This document shows positions 45,401 through 57,220 of a stretch of 64,000 nucleotides of DNA, in pieces. The notes under the pieces are model-generated. The model did not search any database and was not told the DNA's origin. It saw only the letters and a list, made by a program, of their open reading frames with translations. The stretch is from Albifimbria verrucaria (taxonomy: Eukaryota > Ascomycota > Sordariomycetes > Hypocreales > Stachybotryaceae): NCBI GenBank assembly GCA_020081605.1, contig JAHREC010000011.1:2914001-2978000 (forward strand). Reading direction: 5' to 3'. The position numbers and the translations under genes are program-made. Each line of letters begins with the position of its first letter. Positions within the stretch are counted from its first letter, which is position 1.

Positions 45401-46608
45401 CGGGCAAGCTTGAGCGGACGCTTAGTGGCCAATGGGGTGGTATTTGGTCCATTTCGCTTTCGCCCGACGGGAAACGGGTGGCATCTGGAGCAGGTGACAA
45501 TACTGTGATGATCTGGGTCATTGACACGGCTGAATCTGAGCAGATTCTCAAGGGTCATACTCGCCGGCCTAACTCAGTTGCATACTCATCTGACGGAGAA
45601 CGACTAGCGTCTGGAGCATATGATAATACAGTGATAGTTTGGACTGTCGGGATGGGTGAGCCTAATCAGACAATCAGTGGCCATGGAAGGCATGTTTACT
45701 CGGTCGCGCTCTCGCCAGACGGTGCAAGAGTGGCATCCGCATCGAAAGATAATACGGTGATTATTTGGAAAGCCGATACAGGCGAGATAGAAAGGACGCT
45801 GAGAGGCCAAGGTTATATTTATGCGGCTGTGTTCTCACCGAACGGTGAACTCCTAGCCTCGGCATCTGGCGACCATCTTATTAGGATTTGGAACGCCAAC
45901 ACAGGGGAACTGGCGCAAAAGCTAGAAGGCCATACGAATGCTATTACATCGGCCGCATTTTCTTCTTGTGGGAAGTTCTTGTCTTCGGGGTCAGCCGATC
46001 ATACCGTCAGAATTTGGGACATCGAAACTGGTCGACTTGAGCGAATTCTCGAAGGCCACACGGAAAACCTCAACTCGGTCGTATTCTCGCCCGACAATAA
46101 GCTTATTGGATCGGTAGCATACGATATGACTCTGCGTATTTGGGCTGCTGATACAGGCGAGCTCAAAAATAAGTTCGAAAATCGCACTAGTCATATCCGT
46201 GGGGTTGCGTTCTCACATGATGGTATGCTAGTAATGTCAGCATCGGAAGAAGGAAAGGTGCTGATTTGGTCCATCACTGGCCGAACAAAGCAGGAGATTG
46301 ATATCGGAGTCTGCCCGTTTCAAATTAGCTTCTGTTTCGATAATATGCACATTTTGACAGACGTCGGGATGCTTGCTATTCAGCGCTCTTCCGACGCCAC
46401 AACTACTATAGAGGAGGATCTTGTGCGGACCAACAGCGACAATGACATTGGGTATGGTATTAGCAGAGACCGCAGCTGGATTACGAAGGATGGAAAGGGA
46501 ATTCTTTGGTTGCCTGTAGAATATAGGCCTTCAACTCTCACTATATCTGAAAGCACTGTTATCATTGGTTGCGGATCCGGCCATGTCTTGATTATGCGGT
46601 TTGAATGA
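42447..46608 (+). CDS. NACHT-WD40 STAND receptor with SesA-like N-terminus
   Basis: Fungal NLR-like receptor of about 1350 residues in three exons (introns 42868-42916 and 44514-44569). Order: a helical N-terminal domain of the NACHT_N/SesA-like type (MAEAFGVAASALAVTELSSK...); a linker ending LPVAEGATYDSYIDEHNSQC; NACHT with Walker A (GMAGTG followed by the KST position at 43118-43130) and Walker B LIIVDALDECE (about 43410); FFLTSRPELPIR (sensor region); LLHLSFRDF; a helical spacer; and twelve 42-residue WD40 repeats (44764-46290), each with GH...SVAFSPDG...ASASxDxTVxIW. A C-terminal 100-residue beta-type tail follows. Frame breaks at 42632, 43121 (inside Walker A), 43309, 44140 and perhaps 44569 are all homopolymers one base short. 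The repeats are well diverged, not the near-identical type of HET-E. Likely role: recognition leading to an incompatibility or defence response; the partner is unknown. Confidence 0.9.
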
Positions 46609-47372
46609 TATGAGACAAGATATGAAATGGTAAAAGTTTAGATATAATTTTTACCAAATGGTTTTCCATCATGCTAATCCCCAATACAGGAGGACATTCT
46701 GAAGTGCCGGTTCTAGGTCCGTCAAGCGTATACTAATGCTGGACTTGTCTCATGCTCCACAGTTTCTCGGATCCATCTCCGGAGTCGTTCTTGAGAGTCA
46801 TCTTCATTTGGAGTCGATAGGACTGTCAGCTCCGATATCGCGGAAGGATCTGATATGCGGAGGGTGGTGATGTGAGAAGAACGGCTCATTCAACGAATGG
46901 TAGCAAAGGCTGCCAGTGAACCGGTACGGTGTCAGGTGATGTTGCATCAGCAACCGCGCGACCACCACCGCTTCTATTCTACTTCTGAATGGTTTCAAAC
47001 TTATAGCCCTACAATTCAGTTCGATAGCTTCTCTTCACAAACGATTGCGGCTACTATTTTGATGAGTAATATGTAGTATAACGGCTGAGAATGTGTTGAG
47101 AGCACTAGGTGTTGTGCCACTCATAAGGTTCGCCATCAAATCATCCAGGACATTCTACGACAAACTCGCGTTATTCCATTTATTTGATATTTACACAAAA
47201 CGGCTATAAAAAGCGATTACGGGTCCAATCTTTCATGTCTGAAAACGAATGTCGGCTGCTGATTTGTGACAGTCGGGATGATCATGCTACTGTAGTAGAT
47301 GTGATATGGAACCCAGGCCACCGGCATTGACATCGCTCTGCTATTCTCATAAACGTGCAGAACATATTCATA
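46609..47372. other. Intergenic, possibly decayed coding sequence
   Basis: Low-complexity AT-rich sequence between the receptor and the DUF7580-like relic. The missing N-terminus of the relic may lie here in unrecognisable form. Confidence 0.35.
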
Positions 47373-48467
47373 ATGAAAGGCAAAAACGAAGGTTATATGG
47401 ATTTAGCATTCGGTAGTATTGAAGCAATACAGCGACTGAAGACCGAGTTGAAAGCATAAAACCCCCGAACGCGGAGCAGGATGTAAGTAGATACAAAGAC
47501 ATCTATCCAATTCAACTGATACATATTACTAGATGAATAAAATTGAAATTGTTTGCACACGAGTCGAAAATGGTCTCAAGCTTGCATTCAACAAATAAAA
47601 GTATTAGGCCAACATTATGAGGCTACGAGTTGCCAACGATGACTTGAAACGCCTGCGCCAGCAGACATGTTAAATTCGACAGCCTATCAAGAGAAATACA
47701 ACAATCGAAAGCTTTGGTTTACTGACGATGGTATGTACGGATATCAATTAAGCATCGATCACTTTATATCAAGCCATGGCAAGAGCATGATCCTGTGGCC
47801 AGTCTGACTACGTTCGTCACTGTTTAAAGATGTTTCTGAATGCAAAAGCAAGAGAGAAAACCCCAAGATGCCAGTAATATGAATACCAGTATACTATTAC
47901 ACCTAGTGATTTTTGAATTTAGTCAATTACATTTGGTATTCTTGATGGTCAAGTCAACCACAAGTCTTATGACTACCACACCATGGCTAGGGAGTGCATG
48001 GAGGGTTCGAGATCTATCATTTACCCACGGGTATGCTGATATTAGTGGCTCTTTGCAGACTCTTCTTGTTGAATTGAAGCCGCAGAAGAAAACTATTGCA
48101 CTAAGGGACAAAAAATTGTCTCGTGGAGGCGCTGAAATAATGAACCTATCAGGCTATAACTCTTTTGATGTCGATGGAGATAAACCAATGAATCATGGAG
48201 TTGGCAATGCAGCACAATATGGCCTTGGCATTGCCCTTCTCCAAATCTACCACGCACAAAACTTGGAGCCAGCAGATGTACTAGACGCAAGGATACTTGC
48301 GAACCTGGCTTCTCCACTGGGACCAAGGTATCAAGAACTCAAACAAATACCTGAAGGGTGACTTTGAATATGGCACTAATATAAACAAATATCAACTTCA
48401 GAAAGCTGTATACGAGTCGGCCGTAGGACCATTGGAGAGCATGATATATGTGTTGAGCATTAATTGA
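47373..48467 (+). pseudogene. DUF7580-like relic (STAND/prion-associated fungal family)
   Basis: Pieces of a DUF7580-type protein in order. An N-terminal piece (MKGKNEGYMDLAFGS, 47373) is followed by a 51-nt-type intron (GTAAGT...ACTAG, ending 47532). Next is an exon with GLKLAFNK and LRVANDDLKRLRQQ that is interrupted by stops at 47596, 47605 and about 47671. The C-terminal half (47890-48467) has the family's YGLGIALLQIYH, LASPLGPRY, GDFEYGTN and LQKAVYESAVGPLE blocks, with a frame change near 48335. All three stops are TAA/TAG where CAA/CAG fits, that is, CpA to TpA on this strand, the RIP pattern. I read it as a RIP-damaged gene. DUF7580 proteins often accompany incompatibility and NLR genes, as here 765 bp after a NACHT-WD40 gene. 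Confidence 0.6.
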
Positions 48468-51400
48468 TGCATGAATACCACTTCAAGGAAATAAGTAGGA
48501 TATGCATGATCCGGACATTCATCCACTCATGCCTCTGCTCTGGTTCAGTTAGAATATCGATATAATATAAGATACAGGGGTGGCTTTGAGTCGTCTTGTG
48601 GCTTGGAAAGTTGCTGTGCCCTAGAGTAATGTTGACATATGAGAAAGCTCTTTGCTCCGGAAAAGGGAAAGAGTGAGCCGAATAACATTTCCAGCAAGTT
48701 TCTCTACCCTAGGTATTCATGATTGATAGAACGTATCAAAGTACTTAGCTTTCCGAAGCATTTTGATTCGAATGTGGTTTTGGGAACCCTGTTGTGTGCC
48801 AGAACTGGATCGTACTGAAACTACCGTTTATAACCCTTAACCCTAGCATTGACAGTAGACACTTCCTGCGCTGTAATCGATCGTACTGATCTACTATACA
48901 TCTACCATGGGTCAAGCCACACTTGCAACCTGATACAAGGGAACCGCAAATAATGTTACGCTGTAGGAGAAAGCCTGCCTTGCATGATGGCTGACTGATG
49001 GCACCTGACTGACCGGCTGCATACCGACGCTCGAAGTGGTAGCTTGCAGAAGTCCTCAGGCAGACGGGCTCTCATCGATGTAGGACTATTTCGATCCTAT
49101 AAGTGTAAGCCCCTTTGTGTTTTCCGCTGGTTAGTTCATCAGCCAAGGCCAGGGGCGTCTGCAAGATGATGGTATTAGGAAGGTTGGAAATACGACCACA
49201 AGAACGCGCCTCTTGTGAACAGAATTCGGCACTCTCTTCATGCAAAACATCAATTCACAACGCTGTTCGGCGCCTCAGCCGAAACATGGCTGCATTCACA
49301 GGCGGGTAAGGTCAGCCACAGGGTCCTTTGCAAGGCAGTTCGTGTAGGTGTCTACTGCATATGGCAATTCAGCTGAAGGTTCTCAGGAGGGATCGCTAGG
49401 AAGACCATCGTTTTCTGCATCTTATCTCGATTTCGGTGCTTCAGCTCGCAGTTGCAAGTACCTCTTAGCCCCCGTCGTGGGGTGTTGTGGACCAGCCAAG
49501 GGGCTCTTTGATCGATAACGGTCGCCCACGCAGGGGTGCGAGTAGTGAAGAACAAACTCATTTTGAGACCAGAACAGGCAGGCACTTAGCACAGGACAGT
49601 CAGAAAAAGGAATTGTACAAGGCGTTTACAGTAGCTTATGAAAGTGTTCATGCTAGTTGATTCCGACAGAGGTGATAAGTCTTCCAGTATTCTCATCATG
49701 CTTCCGGGGATAGCGGGTCCAGGTTCCGGGGAAGAAGATAAGGACGCCGAGAGCTGCAACTACGTGGAGCCACTACTGTCCATTTCGGAATACCGACCGA
49801 GTATTTATCTGCCGTGGCCCTACTTTCTGGGAGCAGCCTAACATGACCCAAGTCTCTGCAATCAATAGACTGTGGGAATATTGTAACCAACTGTGCCTAG
49901 ATGCGGATGACCCTTGGCGATAAAAAGTCAGCTATTGAAATTGAGTCGGCTGGGCCGGCCCCAGATGCTACCGTGTCAGCGTTCCACTGGATACGACGTA
50001 GTCAAGACCTACCTAGAATATCGAATGTGCAAGGCCTCCTTTCATAACCATCCGAGATACGCTGTGTGAAGACGGCCAATGTGTGCTCTGTCGTCTTGTG
50101 CACGGCTTCACACCAAGCGTTACGGCAACGGCAGCTCTACTATGCAGCAGTGCCTGGGCCATCAAGGAATGGGGTCAATGAGAGGTGCTTAGGGGAACGG
50201 CCAGGCTAAATGCGAGCTTGAAATGAATGCTTGGCGGGCTTTCCGACCGGGAAGCTGTAGCGAGAGGTGTCTGATCGGATTGAACTTGGGCCTTTGCTGC
50301 TCTTACTCACAGCGTCTGGTCATGGCGATATCTATCGGACTGCAGTGATAGGGTGGAGCCTTCGATAAGACCCATGTCTATCTTTCTCTGTTCCAGCACC
50401 AACAACGGTGATGTGCTGCATGCGCTTCCCACCATTCGACTGGTTGTACGCCCCGCTTGATTGGATGAGCCCACCCACGGCTGGGGTCCTCGCAGTCAAG
50501 AACTTCTGGACGACGATGGGACTTACCTGAAGGGATTCACAGGCAGCGTTGAGTCGGGAAATAAGGATCGGTCATGGGCGCATCAAGATGAGCGCGGAGG
50601 ATGATCTGTGCGGAATGGTCGAATGCATATGGCATGCGGTCACCAGCTGATCCCCAGAATGGCGAGCTGAGGCTGTGTCTCGTCTAGAAAAGCAAATACC
50701 ATATCGCTTCTTGTCTCTCGGCTGTTCCTGTGCACTCCTCTTTCTTAGCTTCGCAGAAACATCACCAACGGGGAAGAGAGCGCGACTCACAAATGTGACA
50801 TCTCTACAGGGACCCATCTCAAATAAAAAGCCATATGCACATCAGCCAACCATTAAACATTCACCGAGAGGAGAAAAAGCAAGAAAGCTTTAATTGACCC
50901 CGGGCTGTGAGTGGCTCAAGTTGCCCAAGTAAAGGTAGGGAGTGTTTCTCATGGGTAAAACAGGCGAACAGGATGTCGAACCATGGACTAACACCGAATG
51001 CGCATATGCAGTGGCACCCATAATTGTCCCGTTCGGACGTGGCAACTGTGCAGCCGGCTCTCCGTTACTCATCATCCAAGGCTCGCGTGGCTCACGAGGC
51101 TCTGGGAGGAGCGTCCCTTGAATTGTCTCGGTCAAGGTCAGGGTGGGGTTTAGACTCATTGCAGATCCCACGTCTTAAATCGTGGACCCCGGACAACCGG
51201 GAACAGTAATTCATGTGGAAATCCATCACTTCAACCCTCGAGCAAGAATAAGGTGACCTCAAAACCATCGAGGGACAGAAAGGGGAGTGTTGAGGGGTGT
51301 AGACGGAGAGGGATCACATACACTCCCACAACATTCAGCAGGGTGAGTCGCTTGCGGGCGCAACGTCTGCTTGGTGGTCTAACCCGTCCAACCGGAGTGG

Positions 51401-52228
51401 ACAAAAGCATACGAGACGGCATACCGGCGGGCGTTGGGCGAAAGGGAAAACCCTCCTCTCCTCGTTGGATCTCCGGTTCTGAGGTTCGCGTGCTTACCAA
51501 GAGTTGCTCGGGTTATGTCCGTCTTACACTGGACTGCGCTCTTCTCGCTTGAACGTGACATTCGTTGAAGCACGGAGCGCAACGTTAAATAGGCTAACAA
51601 CCAAGGCTGAGAGGCGTCAACATCATATGCCAAAGCAAAGGCCAATCTTGACGACACACTCTTTCACCCCTGCCGATCTACTAACTGCTGTACCAACCAA
51701 CAAACCAATTTTTGATCTATCAATCTACCTAGCCAGCCAGCCTACTGGAAACGCGACATTACGCGAATAGCTTACGAGGCAATCTGGTGGCCATACTTTT
51801 GGCTTGGCTCTCACCCCTGCCCTTGACCAAGACCCTGGGCTCCACGCATCTCCGCTGCCGTGCTGTGATTGTTATCTGCAAGCCGCGGCGACGCCACCTC
51901 CAGAGTTTACAGGGGACCGGAAGAGGTGCCGTTTTGTCGTTAGAATATCCTGTGAAAGCCCTCACGTACCTGACAGAAGCATTTCATTCAACCACACAGC
52001 CTCCCCAGCATTCCCCTGAGGAGCAGCCGAGGGATTTTTTGCGCCTTGTTTTAATTCATTCTGGGCCCTTTAATATACGATCGCTCGCTCATTCCATACC
52101 GGTACTTGGCGCATGAGGGTTCCCTGGGCATTCTACAATACCCATCTACACCAAATAAATTACGCGACAGCCTAATCTAATTAACACAACAGCTGAGCTT
52201 CAGCGAAATACATCGAACCGGTGTCGCC
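48468..52228. other. Long gene-free region
   Basis: 3.76 kb with only short overlapping frames on both strands; none has a recognisable motif or splice-compatible series. The final 400 bp are CT-rich and probably the leader and promoter of the next gene. Confidence 0.4.
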
Positions 52229-55200
52229 ATGTCTCGGGCGAAGCGCCTATGTGCGCAAAAAGATCACCGAAACTAAGCAGGACAAGCAGCGACGCGACCG
52301 TACGAGATCATCCGCCTCATCTGAGCAAGATGAACCCGGTCTCCCGGATTTCCCCATGCCGGCCGGGCCTGTTGGCACTGGTGTTGGAACCACCAATGCT
52401 CGCTTCCTCAAGTTTTCGGATCCGGCCTACCAAACAGGAGCCCGGTGAGCGTACAAAGCGGTGGCGGCAGCAGCAGCGGAGGAGTCTCGATTGGAGATCC
52501 ACGGAGGGATGCTTACGGCCATCCCGGGCAACATATTGGCCCACACGATGAATTCGGCCTTCCCGTACGATGCGAAGACCGACTCTCAAAACAGAGGACA
52601 TTAGTGGCATCGAGAAGAGCGGCTTACGAAGTATGTTGGATAAGCGGAGCGATGATGTCCGTAAGGGCATTGCTAAGACGTTTGCCTTTCGGAAGAAGGA
52701 CAAGGAGGGCGAGGGAAGACGAACTAGTGTTGAGAGACCGCCGAGTGCAGCTACAGTCCGCCCTCACCACCCGTACAATCAAGAGGTGGATTATGGGTAT
52801 GAAGAGCAACCTGCTAGCCCGACTACAGCGCCACACCAGCAGCTACCGCCTCATCTACAATGGTCACAACCGCATATGATGCACCAACAGCAAATGCATC
52901 ACCAATACCTTCAGCAGTTTCCCAGCAAATACCAATGCCGCCTCCACCTCCACCCCTCAGAGCCAATACTGCAATAGTCCTCCAGACGCATGGGATCCTA
53001 GTGCTGGTGCGGCTCCTCCACCCACCGGCAAGCTCCCACCTATCCCACAGCCCCCATTAAGCGTTGGATTGGAGCCGGGCGACCGGTTGGTAGGTGGAAC
53101 AAACTCCGCAAAGATCCTGAGCTGTGGGATCCGAATGGTGATGTACTAGTCTTCCTCGGACGCAGGGGCCAGCAGCCGAGGCCACCACCGAGCTTCCGTC
53201 TCTCATCACATATCATAGAAGCCACCGAGAGCCGGTACTTGGTAACTCTTCTGCGAGAGGGTTTCATTGATGATGATATCCATGCACTACCCATGCCTCC
53301 CTCACCTGCGGGCGCACCTCCACCACATATGAACCACCTTGGCCATAGCCTTGGTGTCGGTCGTGGTGGGCAGCCAACACCTCCGGTGTCTGAAGACGCA
53401 AGCTTGGCGGAGATGGACGGCCAGATATCGTATGAAATGTACTTCCCAACGCCAAATTTGCCCCGAACAGAACAACTCCGTCACCAACTGACGACTCGAA
53501 ACGTATTCGCATTGTTATACCACTCATCGCTAGTAGGATTGACGCTGTACCAGGCGCTCTCTGATCTACATTCCCGGCTCGAAACTTATATGCCCCCAGG
53601 AAGCGACAATGTGGGTCAGATTATCAACTATCTAACGGCTAGAGGCATAGACGATGCGCGAAATGACCCGGAGACAGCTATCGGATTGCTGGCGTGGTCG
53701 GAATCATCAGAAATACGGTGGGAGGAAGGCTGGCGTGAGAGTTTCCTGCATTGCGCTGGCATGCATTCGGACCTTGAGCACTGTGCTGATTTCCGGCACA
53801 CAACACCCATTACGCGAGCTCTTCTCGAACGAGCATGTCTTGAGACCCAACTTCGTGTTCAAACTGCTGAGGAGCGGCTAGCTGACCTGTCATATGCGGA
53901 CATGTGGCCTTCCGCCGCTGGACCGGCCTGGGCAGCCGCCGAGCGGCTGCGTAAGATGCTGCTCGGTCATTACTCGCGGCTGTATGGAACATGGCCTCCG
54001 CCACCAGTACTAACATCCACGAGTGTAGGACAGCAGCCCGGAGGTGGATCCGGCCCGGGCGGAGCAGATGATACTACGAGTACCGAGGATACCTGGTTGA
54101 CACGAACAGTGGCTACGAACCTGCAACGCGACTTCGGTGCACTCTACGACTATCTTGTCAACCGGGACATAATCTGGGATGTATCAGAAGCGCGATCCGG
54201 GCGGAAATGGATGCTCGTGTCGGAAAGCGGAAATCGATCATTTGAGGCAGATGCACTAGATCTACCCATTACGGACATGCTCATCGAATTCGATAACAAG
54301 TTACGATTCCCGCATATTCCCCACCCGTATCCTCTGATTCCGGAATCAATACCACCTGTTACTTCTCCAACAAGTGGTAGTAGTGGCGGTGTTGGTTTCT
54401 TTGGCAGGAAAACCTCCACTCCAGGTATGGACGCGAAGACACCAACCAGCGGCGGAGCAAGCACCGCACGTGCTGGAGCGATGGAACGACGCGTGCATTT
54501 GGCATATACAGAAAGCACGAATATTTACGTGCTGGGAAGCGACTTCACGCAAAGCGATTTAATTGACGCCTTCGTGCGATTCGAAAAGTCTGACAAGATT
54601 GGAGAGGTAGACCCAGCGACAGCACGGCTGGGCCGATGGGTGCTCATCTACGGGGTGTTGCAGACCCTGGCTTCGGTGTCAGTGGATGCACCGGGGCTGC
54701 GATACCGTGATGGCGTAGCATATCACCTGAACCCTCGTCTGAAAGGAACAAAGATTCCGCCATGGAAGGGCACTGCCACAGGGGCATCGCCATCCCCGCT
54801 CCTAACGGCGGGTGGTAATGTTGCAGGAGGAACAGGAAACCCTGACGAGGCATCTCACGAGCTGTCGCATTGCTGGGTTGTACCGCGTACATGGGCTGGC
54901 CATGGAGTGAGCAGCGGTGCAGAATCGTCAAGCGGCTCGCGTAGCGCAAGCCCGGTTGGCGGAGGTGGCGCAAACTCAGGGTCAAGGAGTGGAGGAATAG
55001 GAGCCGGCCAACAGGCTGGGGCGTTGCGGTCTGTGTGGTCGTACAACAGCGGCTCTACGCCGGCATACAGTGTGACGAGCGGCATGTCGGAGTCCGACGC
55101 GATGAGCAGCATCCGCACACCATCAAGCACACCGCGGGGGCTCACGGCACCTCGCGCGGGTCGATCCAAGGACAGGAGCGCCACAGTGGCAGCCCTTCGG

Positions 55201-55326
55201 ATCAACCGAAGCCAGCAGCCGAGGCTTAAGTCGCCCGTGTTTGGCATGGATGACGGGGTGTCTGCGACGGGAAGAGCCGAGCGGAGCAGGAGCCGGGATG
55301 AGCGGGGATTGGTGGGGAGGAGGTGA
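52229..55326 (+). CDS. DUF8004-like conserved fungal protein
   Basis: Conserved filamentous-ascomycete protein of unknown function; from memory it matches proteins annotated DUF8004. About 1030 residues. The N-terminal 290 residues are disordered, with Ser/Gly/Pro/Gln-rich stretches, a basic SGIEKSGLRSMLDKRSDDV helix and PPPPPP. The conserved part starts at WNKLRKDPELWDPNGDVLVF and SHIIEATESRYLVTLLREGF. A helical core follows (53430-53990), then LQRDFGALYDYLVNRDIIWD, GSDFTQSDLIDAFVRFEKSD, GRWVLIYGVLQTLASVSVD and ELSHCWVVPRTW. The tail is Ser/Gly-rich and basic. The reading frame is continuous from about 53095 to the stop. Upstream, several breaks (near 52250-52330, 52452, 52570, 52930-52980, 53093) again sit on short homopolymers. 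The start at 52229 is uncertain. No TM helix or signal peptide. Confidence 0.72.
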
Positions 55327-57220
55327 CGGTAATTCGGGATTTTGATTCGGATTCAGGGCAAAGGATGATATAAGTGGCATGGCTGCTGATGGTCGGGTTT
55401 ATTTGTAATAGTATCATGGATAGCGTGGTAGGACAAGGACAAGAATATGCGTGACGATGGCATGAATGAACGGGCTATATCAATGATTAATGATCAATGT
55501 GATTTAATGAGTGTCCAGCATATATATCAAGTAATTATTTGGCAATTGGGTATTAAATATTGCAGGGATACGTATGATATGATGAAGAGGTGTTGAGGTG
55601 GGAAAGGAGCTGTTGCTTGCAAGAGGATGGATTGAGCAAATGCCTTCCGGATCGTGAAGGTGCAAATAGTTCTTTCTACCCATGTCGTATCCGAGGGTAA
55701 GAGACAGCCCAGATCTTTGGTAGTAGTGTTGTGCTCCATCACTTGTTAGCGTGAGGCATGATTTGGCTGCGTATGCCCGCCCTACTGATCTCAGTGTCGA
55801 CGACAAATAGGGTAAAACTGGACCGGTGCTTCGCCAAAAGCCCGGAGGTGGGGAGGCCGGGTGCACCGAAATAGTGGAGACAGTCCGGGTAGGCGGAGCA
55901 CCAAGCCGACGAGTAAGTAGCACTGGGAATATGCAGCTACTCTGACCCTGATACATTTGCTCAGACTAAGCAAGCGGCCGGCGCAATCCTCCATGCCCCA
56001 AACTCGATGCACTTATCCTATTTTCTCTCCTCTTTGGCCAGAAAGTTGTGCACCCGATGGTTGCCCAGCCAGCCACCCACTTACTACAGACCCAACCTCC
56101 ACTTTTTGCGCTCAAACCCCAGCCCCCATCTTTCTAAGGCTGCAGGGGACGAGCAGGACTCCCAGCTTGACCCCAGCAGCGGCCGCCTCACTCCACGCTC
56201 GGGGCGAGATGGAGACGGTAGCACCAAGCAGCAGATGTAGTGGCCAAATAAACATGGCGACCGTTGGTGAGCATGTCTCACGAAGCACGGCGCGGATGTC
56301 TTGCATCTCGTCGCTCGATGGACGGATGGACACACGTCAATGACCCAACCCTGCATGAACGCAGCAGCCAAACGACGGAACAGGGCAGCATCACGCTGCG
56401 ACGTCATGCCCTCTCTCCCCGTCTTCGTTTCTGCTCACAGGCCCCATCTGCCACGTCCCTCCCCTCCCGCGCAGCGACAGCCATGGCGTGTGGCCGGCCC
56501 ACTCTTGGCTGTCCCCTGTCCCACCCGGTGCCCTGATGTAAAATGGTTGGCTCGTTGGAAGGGACACAGAAGGGGAAGAAAACCGGAAATCGGCGCTGCC
56601 AGGGTGGTGGGCACCCTGGTCAAGTTGCATGGCTTTGGCGTGGCAGACGAAATCGTCGAGTCGAGCTGCGCTACGTCAACTCCATTGTGATGGACATGGG
56701 CGGACGGATCTGTGAGCGCATCGGCTGGGAACATCCTGGGTGGCAGCAGCAAGGCCGTGCAGTGGTGTATCCTTGCTCAGTTCAAAGGGTGTGAAACGAG
56801 TCCTACTGTACAGAGTAGGTTCTTGGTGTTGGCGTGCGCCGCGGACCTGGGGGCCTCGACCAATATCGCCGTGAGCCCAACCTCCTCACATCTCACGCCC
56901 AGCCAGCAGGGTCAACCCCATGAGCTTACAGCCGCGAATACAAAAACCTGCGTCTTGTCGTTTCCTCCCACCCCTCCACCCCACAACGTCATTTCCTCTC
57001 GCCTTGCGCAAAAACGACCTTTTTCTTCCTCGTCTCCCGTCGTCGTGTCTGTCCTGCATCGCATCCTCATTCTCCCGTCAGAGTCTTGCATTGCTTGCGT
57101 CTTGCAACCTCGCCTACCCTACCTTCGTCGGCTTGCATTGGACGTTGTCCGTGACTGCAACATCTTCCCCGTCCTTCCAACCACATCAGCTTGAGAGACG
57201 AGCAGTCCACACCGCCCACC
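55327..57220. other. Intergenic, promoter and long leader of the next gene
   Basis: 1.9 kb. The stretch 56940-57220 is strongly C/T-rich, like the 5' leaders of strongly expressed fungal genes. Many compositional open frames, none recognised. Confidence 0.45.

Noticed and set aside
48834..48848. Telomere-like AACCCTTAACCCTAG
   Set aside because: Only two imperfect units; probably chance.
53239..55326. IML1/DEPDC5-like identity for the large gene at 52-55 kb
   Set aside because: First considered because of its size and disordered N-terminus, but there is no DEP or longin-type block; the conserved blocks fit the DUF8004-type fungal proteins better.
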